Shown: positions 54,413-64,000 of the stretch, in pieces
How the letters are laid out: each line of letters starts with the position of its first letter
How positions within the stretch are numbered: position 1 is the first letter of the stretch
DNA from: Pseudomonas inefficax
GTDB taxonomy: Bacteria; Pseudomonadota; Gammaproteobacteria; Pseudomonadales; Pseudomonadaceae
Direction of reading: 5' to 3'
Assembly: GCF_900277125.1 (NCBI RefSeq)
Contig: NZ_OPYN01000187.1
Coordinates: 62,001-126,000, forward strand
DNA: 64,000 nt
The notes under the pieces: generated by a model
The model's database searches: none
What the model was told of the DNA's origin: nothing
The model's input: the letters and a program-made list of their open reading frames with translations, nothing else
Made by a program: the position numbers and the translations under genes

Positions 54413-55177
54413 TTACTTCAGGCTGCCGGAGAGGAACTGCTTCAGGCGTTCCGACTGCGGGTTGGCCAGCACTTCGCGCGGGCAGCCGGTTTCTTCCACC
54501 AGGCCCTTGTGCAGGAACACCAGCTGGTTGGACACCTCACGGGCAAAGCCCATTTCGTGAGTCACCACCACCATGGTGCGGCCTTCCTGGGCCAGCGCCT
54601 GCATCACCTTGAGCACATCGCCGACCAGCTCCGGGTCCAGCGCCGAGGTCGGCTCGTCGAACAGCATGACCTCCGGCTCCATGGCCAGCGCCCGGGCAAT
54701 TGCCACACGTTGCTGCTCGCCGCCGGACATGTGCCCCGGGAAGGCGTCCTTGCGGTGGGCGACACCAACCTTGGCCAGATAGTGCTCGGCCTTTTCCAGG
54801 GCCTCCTTGCGGTTCACGCCCAGCACGTGCACCGGCGCTTCGATGATGTTTTCCAGCGCAGTCATGTGCGACCACAGGTTGAAGTGCTGGAAAACCATCG
54901 ACAGGCGCGAGCGCATGCGCTGCAGCTGACGCGGGTCGGCGGCCTTGAGTGCGCCGTCCTTGCCCGGTACCAGCTTCAGCTCTTCGTTGTTGAGCAGGAT
55001 CTTGCCGGCGTGCGGCTGCTCCAGCAGGTTGATGCAGCGCAGGAAGGTCGACTTGCCCGAACCGCTGGAGCCGATGATGCTGATGACATCGCCTGCCTTG
55101 GCCGACAGGGACACGCCCTTGAGCACTTCATGGCTGCCGTAGCGCTTGTGCAGGTCTTGGACTTCGAGTTTGTACAT
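54413..55177 (-). CDS. aotP: Arginine/ornithine ABC transporter ATP-binding protein AotP
   Basis: The ATPase of the basic amino acid importer, 254 residues. Walker A is GSSGSGKST at residues 36-44, followed by the signature MSGGEQQRVAIARAL and Walker B VMLFDEPTSALDP. The ATG at 55177 is chosen; a start five codons earlier is possible. It follows aotM by 22 bases. No aotO-like gene is present between aotM and aotP, unlike the order I recall in P. aeruginosa. Confidence 0.95.
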   Translation of the reverse strand: MYKLEVQDLHKRYGSHEVLKGVSLSAKAGDVISIIGSSGSGKSTFLRCINLLEQPHAGKILLNNEELKLVPGKDGALKAADPRQLQRMRSRLSMVFQHFNLWSHMTALENIIEAPVHVLGVNRKEALEKAEHYLAKVGVAHRKDAFPGHMSGGEQQRVAIARALAMEPEVMLFDEPTSALDPELVGDVLKVMQALAQEGRTMVVVTHEMGFAREVSNQLVFLHKGLVEETGCPREVLANPQSERLKQFLSGSLK

Positions 55178-55199
55178 GCTGTCGATTCTCACAAAGCGG

Positions 55200-55898
55200 T
55201 CAGTGCTTGCGCGGCGCCAGGTAGCCGAGCCAGCGGCGTTCGGCCATCTTGAACAGGCGCACCAGGATGAAGGTCAGGCACAGGTAGAACACGCCCGCCG
55301 TGATATAGGCCTCGAAAGGCAGGTAGTACTGGGCATTGACAGTACGCGCAGCGCCAGTGATGTCGATCAGGGTGACGATCGACGCCAGGCTGGTGGTCTG
55401 CAGCATCATGATCACTTCGTTGCTGTACTGCGGCAGCGCCCGGCGCAAGGCCGACGGCAGCAGAATGCGCCGGTACATCTTCATGCGCGACATGCCCATG
55501 GCCTTGGCCGCCTCGATCTCGCCATGTGGTGTGGCCTTGAGGCTGCCAGCGATGATTTCGGCGGTGTAGGCGCTGGTGTTGATACCGAACGCCAGGCAGG
55601 CGCAGAAGGTAGCGCTGGACAGCAGCGGCCAGAGGAAGCTTTCGCGCACCGCCTCGAACTGCGCCAGGCCGTAGTAGATCAGGAACAGCTGCACCAGCAT
55701 CGGCGTGCCGCGGATCACATACGTGTAGAGCCAGGCAACCAGGTTGACTGCCGGCTGCTTCGAAACCCGCATCAGCCCCAGCGGAATGGCCGCCAGCAGC
55801 CCGAAGAACAGCGAAATCGCCAGCAGCTTGAGGGTGGTCAGCAGGCCGCCGAAGTACATCGGCAGTGCCTCCCAGACGACGTTGTAGTCGAAGATCAT
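55200..55898 (-). CDS. aotM: Arginine/ornithine ABC transporter permease AotM
   Basis: A HisM-type inner-membrane permease of 232 residues with about five helices and the EAA loop EIEAAKAMGMSRMKMYRRIL near residue 120. Its start overlaps the aotQ stop by four bases. It pairs with AotQ to form the channel. Confidence 0.95.
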   Translation of the reverse strand: MIFDYNVVWEALPMYFGGLLTTLKLLAISLFFGLLAAIPLGLMRVSKQPAVNLVAWLYTYVIRGTPMLVQLFLIYYGLAQFEAVRESFLWPLLSSATFCACLAFGINTSAYTAEIIAGSLKATPHGEIEAAKAMGMSRMKMYRRILLPSALRRALPQYSNEVIMMLQTTSLASIVTLIDITGAARTVNAQYYLPFEAYITAGVFYLCLTFILVRLFKMAERRWLGYLAPRKH

Positions 55899-56584
55899 AG
55901 CTCAACCACCTTGACGCCAACCGAGTAGCGGCGCTCCAGATACTTCAGGGCCAGCAGCGAGATGCTGGTCAGTACGAGGTACAGCGCCGCGACCGCCAGG
56001 AAGAAGGTGAAAGGTTCGCGGGTGGCGTCGGCCGCCTGCTTGGCCTTGAACATCATGTCCTGCAGGCCCACTACCGAAATCAGCGCGGTGGCCTTGGTCA
56101 GCACCAGCCAGTTGTTGGTGAAGCCCGGGATCGCCAGGCGGATCATCTGCGGCACCTGGATGCGGAAGAACACCTGGCGGTTGCTCATGCCATACGCCAC
56201 GCCCGCTTCTGCCTGGCCTTTCGGAATACCGAGGAACGCGCCGCGGAAGGTTTCCGACAGGTAGGCACCAAAGATGAAGCCCAGGGTACCGATACCCGCG
56301 ACCAGCGGATTCAGGTCGATGTAGTCTTCATAACCGAGCAGCGGCGCAACCCGGTTGATGATGTCCTGCCCGCCGTAGAAGATCAGCAGGATCAGGACCA
56401 GGTCCGGAATGCCACGAATCACCGTGGAATACAGATCGCCCAGCCAGGCAAGCCAGCGCACCGGCGACAAGCGCAGCGCCACACCGATCAGGCCGAGCAC
56501 GATGGCCAGGGCCATCGACGACAGGGCGAGCTGAAGCGTCAGCCACGCCCCGTCGAGGATGACTGCCCCGTAGCCTTTCAACAT
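55895..56584 (-). CDS. aotQ: Arginine/ornithine ABC transporter permease AotQ
   Basis: A HisQ-type permease of 229 residues with the EAA loop GQAEAGVAYGMSNRQVFFRI and about five membrane helices (TLQLALSSMALAIVLGLIGV at the N-terminus). It is 88 bases after aotJ; a 12-bp hairpin in that gap probably lowers its expression relative to the binding protein. Confidence 0.95.
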   Translation of the reverse strand: MLKGYGAVILDGAWLTLQLALSSMALAIVLGLIGVALRLSPVRWLAWLGDLYSTVIRGIPDLVLILLIFYGGQDIINRVAPLLGYEDYIDLNPLVAGIGTLGFIFGAYLSETFRGAFLGIPKGQAEAGVAYGMSNRQVFFRIQVPQMIRLAIPGFTNNWLVLTKATALISVVGLQDMMFKAKQAADATREPFTFFLAVAALYLVLTSISLLALKYLERRYSVGVKVVEL

Positions 56585-56612
56585 GATGAGGTCCTCGACC
56601 TAGAGAATGAAA

Positions 56613-56651
56613 AATGGTGCAAACCTCAGAGCCTCTGCTGTTTGCACCATT
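56613..56651 (-). terminator. Intercistronic hairpin between aotJ and aotQ
   Basis: A perfect 12-bp stem aatggtgcaaac/gtttgcaccatt with a 15-base loop begins 22 bases past the aotJ stop. It has no T tract, so it probably causes partial termination or protects the aotJ message. Confidence 0.75.
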
Positions 56652-56672
56652 GCACAGGTGAAACCCGACGTC

Positions 56673-57458
56673 TTAGTTCGAGTCTGGACCGTAAATGTCG
56701 AAGTTGAAGTACTTCTTCTCGATTTCCTTGTACTTGCCGTTGGCACGGATGGCGTCGATGGCCGCATTGATGCGGTCGACGTTGGCCTTGTCACCCTTGC
56801 GCACGGCAATACCGATGCCGTCACCGAAGTACTTGGCGTCGGTGAAGGACGGGCCTACAAAGGCGAAGCCCTTGCCGGCGTCGGTCTTGAGGAAGCCATC
56901 TTCCAGCAGGGTGGCGTCGGCCACGGTGCCATCGAGGCGGCCAGCCGCCACGTCCAGATAGATTTCGTTCTGGGTGCCGTAAGGAACCACGGTGGCACCT
57001 TTGGCGCCCAGTACTTCCTTGGCGAAACGGTCGTGGATCGAGCCACGCTGGACACCAATCTTCTTGCCCTTGAGCTCATCCAGGCTGTCGCTGACGGTGG
57101 TGCCTTCCTTCATCACCAGGCGCGCCGGGGTCAGGTAGTAGCGCTTGGTGAAGTCGACCGATTTCTTGCGGTCTTCGGTGATCGACATGGACGACAGGAT
57201 GGCGTCGATCTTGCGCACTTTCAGCGCCGGGATCAGGCCGTCGAACTCCTGCTCGACCCAGGTGCACTTGGCTTTCATCTCTTCGCACAGGGCGTTGCCG
57301 ATGTCGTAGTCAAAACCGGCGATGCTGCCGTCTGGCTGCTTGAAGGCGAAGGGTGGGTAGGCGGCTTCGATGCCGATTTTCAGCGGTTTTTCATCGGCCT
57401 GCGACACCAGGGAAAACACGGACAGCGCCAGGGCGCCAAGCAGTGCGAGCTTCTTCAT
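56673..57458 (-). CDS. aotJ: Arginine/ornithine ABC transporter periplasmic binding protein AotJ
   Basis: The periplasmic receptor of the importer, 261 residues, in the LAO/HisJ family. The signal peptide MKKLALLGALALSVFSLVSQA is cleaved before DEKPL. The mature protein has IGIEAAYPPFAFKQPDGSIA, FDYDIGNALC and VDFTKRYYLTPARLV, the ligand-site strands of basic amino acid binders. It is the promoter-proximal gene of aotJQMP-argR, and two ArgR-like sites lie upstream. Confidence 0.95.
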   Translation of the reverse strand: MKKLALLGALALSVFSLVSQADEKPLKIGIEAAYPPFAFKQPDGSIAGFDYDIGNALCEEMKAKCTWVEQEFDGLIPALKVRKIDAILSSMSITEDRKKSVDFTKRYYLTPARLVMKEGTTVSDSLDELKGKKIGVQRGSIHDRFAKEVLGAKGATVVPYGTQNEIYLDVAAGRLDGTVADATLLEDGFLKTDAGKGFAFVGPSFTDAKYFGDGIGIAVRKGDKANVDRINAAIDAIRANGKYKEIEKKYFNFDIYGPDSN

Positions 57459-57575
57459 CAGGTAACTCCATCGGTACGGGGCAATACAAGGCAGGTAACA
57501 ACTGCCCGATATGCGAATGGGTACAACGCGAGCCGCGCAGGGTTCGACCAAGGTCGCAGACCACGAGCGAGTGAT

Positions 57576-57622
57576 TGGCATTTTAGCGACAGCCCGGTAG
57601 TCGATATTTCTTCAAAGCGACA
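57576..57622 (-). promoter_or_regulatory. Candidate ArgR operator upstream of aotJ
   Basis: Two direct half-sites lie 31 bases apart on the minus strand. The distal one (57607-57622) is TGTCGCtttgaagaAA, a full TGTCGC-N8-AA match. The proximal one (57576-57591) is TGTCGCtaaaatgccAA, with the AA shifted by one base. Confidence 0.6.
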
Positions 57623-57892
57623 ACTACTTACAGAAGCGCCTGAAACCGCTGCGGGCAATGTTGACAGCCAATGCAAAATATGCAAAAGCGCAAGAAATAG
57701 AACCTATAGACCTAGCAATTCCTGGGCCTATTATTGGCAAAGCCTTGTAGGACGGCAAGTGTAGCGTGCCGTATTGCAAAAAATGGCTACAGGGATGCAC
57801 CGAAACGGACCGGAATTGTTTCCTGACGCCCCGAACTTGTGCAGGGGCGGTGACAGAACAGTTACCGATGAATGTCGGGTAACAGTAAAGCA

Positions 57893-57925
57893 AAAACCCC
57901 GCCGGTTGCCCGGGCGGGGTTCTTG
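57893..57925 (-). terminator. Probable terminator downstream of acsA
   Basis: The stem accccgcc/ggcggggt with a 9-base loop is followed on the minus strand by ttttgcttta. It lies beyond the repeat pair, about 170 bases past the acsA stop. Confidence 0.7.
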
Positions 57926-57970
57926 TTGGCTTCTTGCAGGTACAGCACAGACCTCAGGCACATGCCTTAT

Positions 57971-58061
57971 CCTGTGGGAGCGGCTTCAGCCGCGAACACC
58001 GGCAACGCCGGTGCCATCCACCGCGCTGAGTTCTTCGCGGCTAAAGCCGCTCCCACAGGGA
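57971..58061. repeat. Inverted repeat pair, tgtgggagcggcttcagccg family
   Basis: Copies at 57971-58013 and 58032-58061 have heads outward. The stems are gcggcttcagccgc and gcggctaaagccgc, and an extra caccgg-caacg-ccggtg stem lies inside. Confidence 0.88.
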
Positions 58062-58092
58062 TTGCACAAAGCCGCGCTTGCCTGCTTCGCAA

Positions 58093-60054
<1,962 letters not shown>

Positions 60055-60451
60055 CTGTGTTACCTCGGTGTAATAGTTGTTTTTGTATGGAACCGTTTGT
60101 AACTGTACCAGAGCGACAAAAGCCATTCGACGTTGGTAGTAATTTGGTACGCCCGTTCTGGCAAAGCGCTCTGGCACGCACCTTACAGCCCAGGCGAGAA
60201 AAAAAGGGGGCGCTTACCAGAGGATTGTTACAGATTCTGTCAAAACACTTTATCAAAAGACCCACTGTTTCAGCCCTGGCCCCAGCCATAAAATTCACCT
60301 CGCCAGCAACGGCAAGGCGATTAACAACTGGTAACAGCCCCCACGAAGGCAAGCGTTAATCCCCATCCAAACCCGATAGTTAAAACTAGCAATACTCGCG
60401 GCGCCATAAGCGCCGCGTGCCCCCTCACGACCTTAGACAGGTAAATTGAAA
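60055..60451. other. Intergenic region between divergent acsA and the DUF2790-like gene
   Basis: This 397-base region must contain both promoters. It is AT-richer, but I see no convincing operator, hairpin or small gene in it. Confidence 0.45.
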
Positions 60452-60706
60452 ATGAAAGCTTTACTGGTATTGGTACTTGGCAGTCTTTGCGGCGCGGCGA
60501 TGGCCGGCGAAGCCAAAGATGCCGAGCAGATTCCGGTTGAACAGTACAGTTACTCGCAGCACCTGGACATTGCTCGCGTCATTTCCATGAGCGAAGTGCC
60601 CAATGTGTGCGAAGTCGTGCCCGCCCGCATGACCTACGAGGACTCCAAGGGCCAGAAGCACATTCTCGAATACCGCGTGATGGGGAACGGCTGCTCGAAC
60701 GGCTGA
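60452..60706 (+). CDS. Small exported DUF2790-like protein
   Basis: An 84-residue protein with a Sec signal peptide (KALLVLVLGSLCGAAMA, cleaved before GEAKD) and a mature part with EQYSYSQHLDIARVISMSEV and two cysteines (C53, C81) likely to pair in the periplasm. The length, the paired cysteines and LEYRVMGNGC fit the DUF2790 family common in Pseudomonas; members are of unknown function. A TTG two codons upstream is an alternative start. It is followed by a ggggccc-type hairpin. Confidence 0.82.
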   Translation: MKALLVLVLGSLCGAAMAGEAKDAEQIPVEQYSYSQHLDIARVISMSEVPNVCEVVPARMTYEDSKGQKHILEYRVMGNGCSNG

Positions 60707-60718
60707 TGCCTTGTGAAT

Positions 60719-60737
60719 TGGGGGCCCAGTGGGCCCC
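60719..60737 (+). terminator. Hairpin after the DUF2790-like gene
   Basis: The stem ggggccc/gggcccc with a short loop lies 13 bases past the stop. It is followed by att only, so it is a weak terminator candidate. Confidence 0.5.
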
Positions 60738-60822
60738 ATTCGCGGACTTGCCCGTTCCCACAGGTACAGCGCCTGCCTTGAATTTGGCGCGATACCTGTG
60801 GGAGCGGGCAAGCCCGCGAAGA
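60738..60822. repeat. Inverted repeat pair, tgtgggagcgggcaagcccg family
   Basis: Copies at 60738-60764 (slightly degenerate) and 60794-60822 face head to head. They fill the gap between the DUF2790-like gene and phhR, which converge. Confidence 0.85.
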
Positions 60823-60861
60823 ATATTGCACCTGATTAACAGGTTATTGACCAACCGCTTA

Positions 60862-62421
60862 TTAATCTACCGACTTGCCCAACGTATAATCCCTCAACTT
60901 GTTGGCAATCGTGGTATGTGAAACACCCAGTCTTTTACCTAAAGCCCGACTACTCGGGAATTCCCCCATCAAACTTTCCAGCACCGCTTTTTCAAAGCGA
61001 CCGACAATCTGCGAAAGATCCCCGTCCAGCGAAAACTCACCCAGCGGTGGGCGCACGCCGTAATCCGGCAAACGTATATGTTCACTCTTTACCACGCCGC
61101 CTTCACATAACGAAACCGCCTGGAACAACACGTTTTCCAACTGCCTTACATTACCCGGCCAATGGTACTGGCCGAGTTTGTCCATTGCCGCTGGCGCCAG
61201 GCGCGGCATGGCACAGCCGATCTGTCGGCTGGCCTGGTCGAGAAAATGCTGCACCAGCCCTTCCAGGCCATCCATGCATTCGCGCAATGGCGGAATGTGC
61301 AGCGACAACACATTGAGCCGGTGATACAGGTCCTGGCGAAACTCGCCACGAGCACACAATTCGGACAAATCCACCTGGGTCGCGCAGATCACCCGCACAT
61401 CCAGGTAAACCTCTTCATCACTGCCTACGCGACGGAAGCAGCCATCCTGCAGAAAACGCAGCAGCTTCACCTGCAGGCGCGGGCTCATCTCCCCTACCCC
61501 GTCGAGGAACAGCGTGCCTCCGGCAGTCAGTTCCAGCAGCCCCAGCTTGCCCTCGGCGCGCGCCCCTTCGAATGCCCCGGGGCCGTAACCGAACAGCTCG
61601 GTCTCGGCCATCGATTCGGGCAACCCGGCGCAGTTGAGCGCCATCAGCGGTGACTGGCCGCGCGGGCTGGCCAGGTGGCAGGCACGCGCCAGCAGCTCCT
61701 TGCCGGTGCCGGTCTCGCCTTCGATCAGCAATGGCGCGTCCAACGGGGCCATGCGCCGCGCCTCGCGCACCACCGCAGCCATCACCCGCGAGCTCTGGAA
61801 GATGCTGTCGAAACCGCGCAGCTCCTGCTTGCGCACGTTGTAGATGCGCTCACCGATACGGTCGGCGCGGTGCAGGGTCAGCACCGCACCGGCCAGCGCC
61901 TCGCTGTCGTCGTGCTCGGACTGCAGTGGCGCGATATCTGCCAGGAACACATCGCCCTTGACCTTGATGCGCAGGCCGTTGATACGCGACTTGTTGGCCC
62001 GCACCAGCTCTGGCAGGTCGAAGTCCTCCACATAGCGCGCCAGCGGCATGCCCGGCACCTCGTCCACCCGCACCCCCAGCAACTGCGCAGCGGCACGGTT
62101 GGCGGCGACAATGCTGCCGCCCATGTCAATCGACAGCACCGGGAAGTCCAGCGCCCCCAGCAGCGCATTCAGCTCCATGTGCCGGCGCTCGCTGGGCATC
62201 AGCCCCACACGCTTGACGCCGAATACCCCGGCAATCGCCTCGAACTTCGGTCGCAGCGCCTGGAACTGCAAATTGATCAGGTTCGGGCAATGCAGGTAGA
62301 TGGCGTTGCCATGGTCACCGCCCACCTCGCCGCGCAGCACGTTGATGCCGTACTCCACCAGCAGGTTGAGGATGTCGCGCAGGATGCCAATACGGTTCTG
62401 GCAATGCACTTTGATACGCAT
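60862..62421 (-). CDS. phhR: TyrR-type transcriptional regulator PhhR
   Basis: PhhR controls aromatic amino acid catabolism in Pseudomonas. The 519-residue protein has an N-terminal ACT domain (1-75, CQNRIGILRDILNLLVEYGI), a PAS domain (80-185), an AAA+ domain with Walker A GETGTGKE at 235-242, and a C-terminal TyrR helix-turn-helix (ALGKRLGVSHTTIANKLRDY). The sigma-54 contact loop, GAFTGA in activators of that type, reads GAFEGA at 282-287, in line with TyrR-like proteins that work with sigma-70. It is divergent from phhA. Confidence 0.96.
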   Translation of the reverse strand: MRIKVHCQNRIGILRDILNLLVEYGINVLRGEVGGDHGNAIYLHCPNLINLQFQALRPKFEAIAGVFGVKRVGLMPSERRHMELNALLGALDFPVLSIDMGGSIVAANRAAAQLLGVRVDEVPGMPLARYVEDFDLPELVRANKSRINGLRIKVKGDVFLADIAPLQSEHDDSEALAGAVLTLHRADRIGERIYNVRKQELRGFDSIFQSSRVMAAVVREARRMAPLDAPLLIEGETGTGKELLARACHLASPRGQSPLMALNCAGLPESMAETELFGYGPGAFEGARAEGKLGLLELTAGGTLFLDGVGEMSPRLQVKLLRFLQDGCFRRVGSDEEVYLDVRVICATQVDLSELCARGEFRQDLYHRLNVLSLHIPPLRECMDGLEGLVQHFLDQASRQIGCAMPRLAPAAMDKLGQYHWPGNVRQLENVLFQAVSLCEGGVVKSEHIRLPDYGVRPPLGEFSLDGDLSQIVGRFEKAVLESLMGEFPSSRALGKRLGVSHTTIANKLRDYTLGKSVD

Positions 62422-62540
62422 GAAGGCTCTCGAAGCGCCAATGTTTTTCAACACCGCGCGGAAAAGTCGTAAAGATAAGCTGACAAAAACAGCCGAAGCT
62501 TCAGCCAGATACCTCGGATTTTCCGACACCTGCGCCTTTT

Positions 62541-62558
62541 TGTAAAATTATCGTTACA
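62541..62558. promoter_or_regulatory. TyrR/PhhR box between phhR and phhA
   Basis: The palindrome TGTAAAattatcgTTACA matches the TyrR box TGTAAA-N6-TTTACA at all but one base. It lies 120 bases upstream of both divergent genes (phhR at 62421 and phhA at 62678). Confidence 0.8.
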
Positions 62559-62677
62559 AAAACATCGCCAAAAGCCAATACCAGCCACGGGCCAACCACG
62601 TGCAAAGTGGCCTGCGAAGGGATATTCCTTGGGTATGTCCTGCACATAACAAGAAAAGCCCTCACCAGGAGAGCCAC

Positions 62678-63466
62678 ATGAAACAGACGCAATACGTGGC
62701 ACGCGAGCCCGATGCGCATGGTTTTATCGATTACCCGCAGCAAGAGCATGCGGTATGGAACACCTTGATCACCCGTCAGCTGAAAGTGATCGAAGGCCGT
62801 GCGTGCCAGGAATACCTGGACGGCATCGACCAGCTCAAGCTGCCCCATGACCGTATTCCGCAACTGGGCGAGATCAACAAGGTGCTGGGCGCCACCACCG
62901 GTTGGCAGGTTGCCCGGGTGCCGGCGCTGATACCCTTCCAGACCTTCTTCGAACTGCTGGCCAGCAAGCGCTTCCCGGTGGCCACCTTCATCCGCACCCC
63001 GGAAGAGCTGGACTACCTGCAGGAGCCCGATATCTTCCACGAGATCTTCGGCCACTGCCCGCTGCTGACCAACCCCTGGTTCGCCGAATTCACCCATACC
63101 TACGGCAAGCTCGGCCTGGCCGCGACCAAGGAACAACGCGTGTACCTGGCGCGCCTGTACTGGATGACCATCGAGTTCGGCCTGATGGAAACCGCGCAGG
63201 GCCGCAAGATCTATGGTGGAGGCATTCTCTCGTCGCCAAAGGAGACCGTCTACAGTCTGTCTGACGAGCCCGAGCACCAGGCCTTCGACCCGATCGAGGC
63301 CATGCGCACACCGTATCGCATCGACATCCTGCAGCCGCTGTATTTCGTGCTGCCGAACATGAAGCGCCTGTTCGACCTGGCCCACGAAGACATCATGGGC
63401 ATGGTTCACAAAGCCATGCAGCTGGGCCTGCACGCACCGAAGTTTCCACCCAAGGTCGCTGCCTGA
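62678..63466 (+). CDS. phhA: Phenylalanine-4-hydroxylase PhhA
   Basis: PhhA hydroxylates phenylalanine to tyrosine with O2, Fe2+ and a tetrahydropterin. The 262-residue monodomain enzyme has the iron ligands H121 and H126 in FHEIFGHCPLL and E166 in YWMTIEFGL, numbered as in P. aeruginosa PhhA. AGGAGA lies six bases before the ATG. It is followed after 39 bases by phhB and is expected to be activated by PhhR. Confidence 0.97.
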   Translation: MKQTQYVAREPDAHGFIDYPQQEHAVWNTLITRQLKVIEGRACQEYLDGIDQLKLPHDRIPQLGEINKVLGATTGWQVARVPALIPFQTFFELLASKRFPVATFIRTPEELDYLQEPDIFHEIFGHCPLLTNPWFAEFTHTYGKLGLAATKEQRVYLARLYWMTIEFGLMETAQGRKIYGGGILSSPKETVYSLSDEPEHQAFDPIEAMRTPYRIDILQPLYFVLPNMKRLFDLAHEDIMGMVHKAMQLGLHAPKFPPKVAA

Positions 63467-63505
63467 GCGACCTTGCCGATAACAACTCGAACCGGAAAAC
63501 ACCAC

Positions 63506-63862
63506 ATGAATGCCTTGAACCAAGCCCATTGCGAAGCCTGCCGCGCCGACGCACCCAAGGTCACCGACGAAGAGCTGGCCGAGCTGATTCGCGAAATCCC
63601 GGACTGGAACATCGAAGTACGTGACGGCCACATGGAGCTGGAGCGCGTGTTCCTGTTCAAGAACTTCAAGCACGCCCTGGCGTTCACCAATGCCGTGGGC
63701 GAGATCGCCGAAGCCGAAGGCCACCACCCGGGCCTGCTGACCGAGTGGGGCAAGGTCACCGTGACCTGGTGGAGCCACTCGATCAAAGGCCTGCACCGCA
63801 ATGACTTCATCATGTGTGCGCGTACTGACAAGGTGGCGGAGACGGCTGAAGGCCGCAAGTAA
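63506..63862 (+). CDS. phhB: Pterin-4a-carbinolamine dehydratase PhhB
   Basis: PhhB regenerates the pterin cofactor used by PhhA by dehydrating the 4a-carbinolamine. The 118-residue protein has the family motif EGHHPGLLTEWGKVTVTWWS near residues 71-90, with the paired histidines that act in catalysis, and FKHALAFTNAVGEIAE before it. It is cotranscribed with phhA and followed by a terminator. Confidence 0.96.
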   Translation: MNALNQAHCEACRADAPKVTDEELAELIREIPDWNIEVRDGHMELERVFLFKNFKHALAFTNAVGEIAEAEGHHPGLLTEWGKVTVTWWSHSIKGLHRNDFIMCARTDKVAETAEGRK

Positions 63863-63873
63863 GCACTGAAAGA

Positions 63874-63898
63874 ATGGGGCCCGGTGGCCCCATTTTTT
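63874..63898 (+). terminator. Rho-independent terminator of phhAB
   Basis: The stem atggggcc/ggccccat with a 4-base loop runs into tttttt, 11 bases past the phhB stop. Confidence 0.92.
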
Positions 63899-64000
63899 AC
63901 GGCAAAAACGTCCGCTGTTCGCCCGCAAAACCGACCAACGATCGGCAAAAAATCCAAACTGTCATCCAGACTTGTGTATCCTGCCCTTGCTTCGCGAAGC

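Larger units (their letters stand above)
57459..58092. other. Intergenic region between aotJ and acsA
   Basis: The 634-base gap holds the aotJ promoter region with ArgR-like sites, the hairpin that probably ends acsA transcription, and an inverted repeat pair. The remaining stretch from about 57630 to 57890 is AT-richer, with no gene that I can support. Confidence 0.55.

Noticed and set aside
62501..63928. 475-residue minus-strand frame opposite phhA and phhB
   Set aside because: It is antisense to two enzymes with intact catalytic residues.

Overview
The window is a stretch of a fluorescent Pseudomonas chromosome, very probably from the P. putida group. Pointers are the GC-rich, tightly packed genes, the polar-flagellum rod/hook operons, the bkd branched-chain keto acid dehydrogenase operon with its Lrp-type regulator, the aot-argR-aru arginine region, acsA, the phhR/phhAB locus, and many intergenic repeats of the 35-bp P. 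putida REP type. The gene order agrees with what I remember of P. putida KT2440; this is recollection, not a search. No prophage, insertion sequence or CRISPR array was seen.

Layout. 1-8 kb: three related multidomain glycosyltransferases, two of them directly downstream of flgL, read as a flagellin glycosylation locus. 8-24.7 kb: flagellar genes in four units: flgFGHIJKL (minus), flgBCDE (minus), cheV-cheR (minus), and flgA, flgMN and a PilZ protein (plus). Sigma-54 and sigma-28 type promoters can be read directly. 24.8-28 kb: two paralogous proteins of unknown function around an MFS transporter, followed by a mosaic of gene fragments. 28-33.6 kb: bkdR and the divergent bkdAA-bkdAB-bkdB-lpdV operon. 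34-38.3 kb: azlCD, a tRNA-Arg(CCT), phnN, amrZ and mgtE. 38.8-43.8 kb: three tandem tRNA-Arg(ACG), tRNA-Ser(GCT), csrA, lysC and alaS. 44-45.3 kb: a protein resembling NleD/HopH1 (peptidase M91) effectors but lacking the zinc motif. 45.3-57.5 kb: the arginine succinyltransferase (aru/ast) operon, argR and the aotJQMP transporter, all on the minus strand with ArgR-like half-sites. 58-64 kb: acsA, a small DUF2790-like exported protein, and divergent phhR and phhAB with a TyrR-type box between them.

How the parts work together. Basic amino acids enter through Aot and are broken down by Aru, both under ArgR. Branched-chain keto acids are oxidised by Bkd and phenylalanine by PhhAB. AcsA feeds acetate into acetyl-CoA. 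CsrA, AmrZ and FlgZ are regulators that in pseudomonads link motility and surface life. The least ordinary features are the metal-site-less M91-like protein, the glycosyltransferase series with eroding DxD motifs, the bkdR/glutamine-synthetase fragment mosaic, a flgA promoter that leaves almost no 5' leader, and a diverse family of inverted repeat pairs sharing one head sequence.
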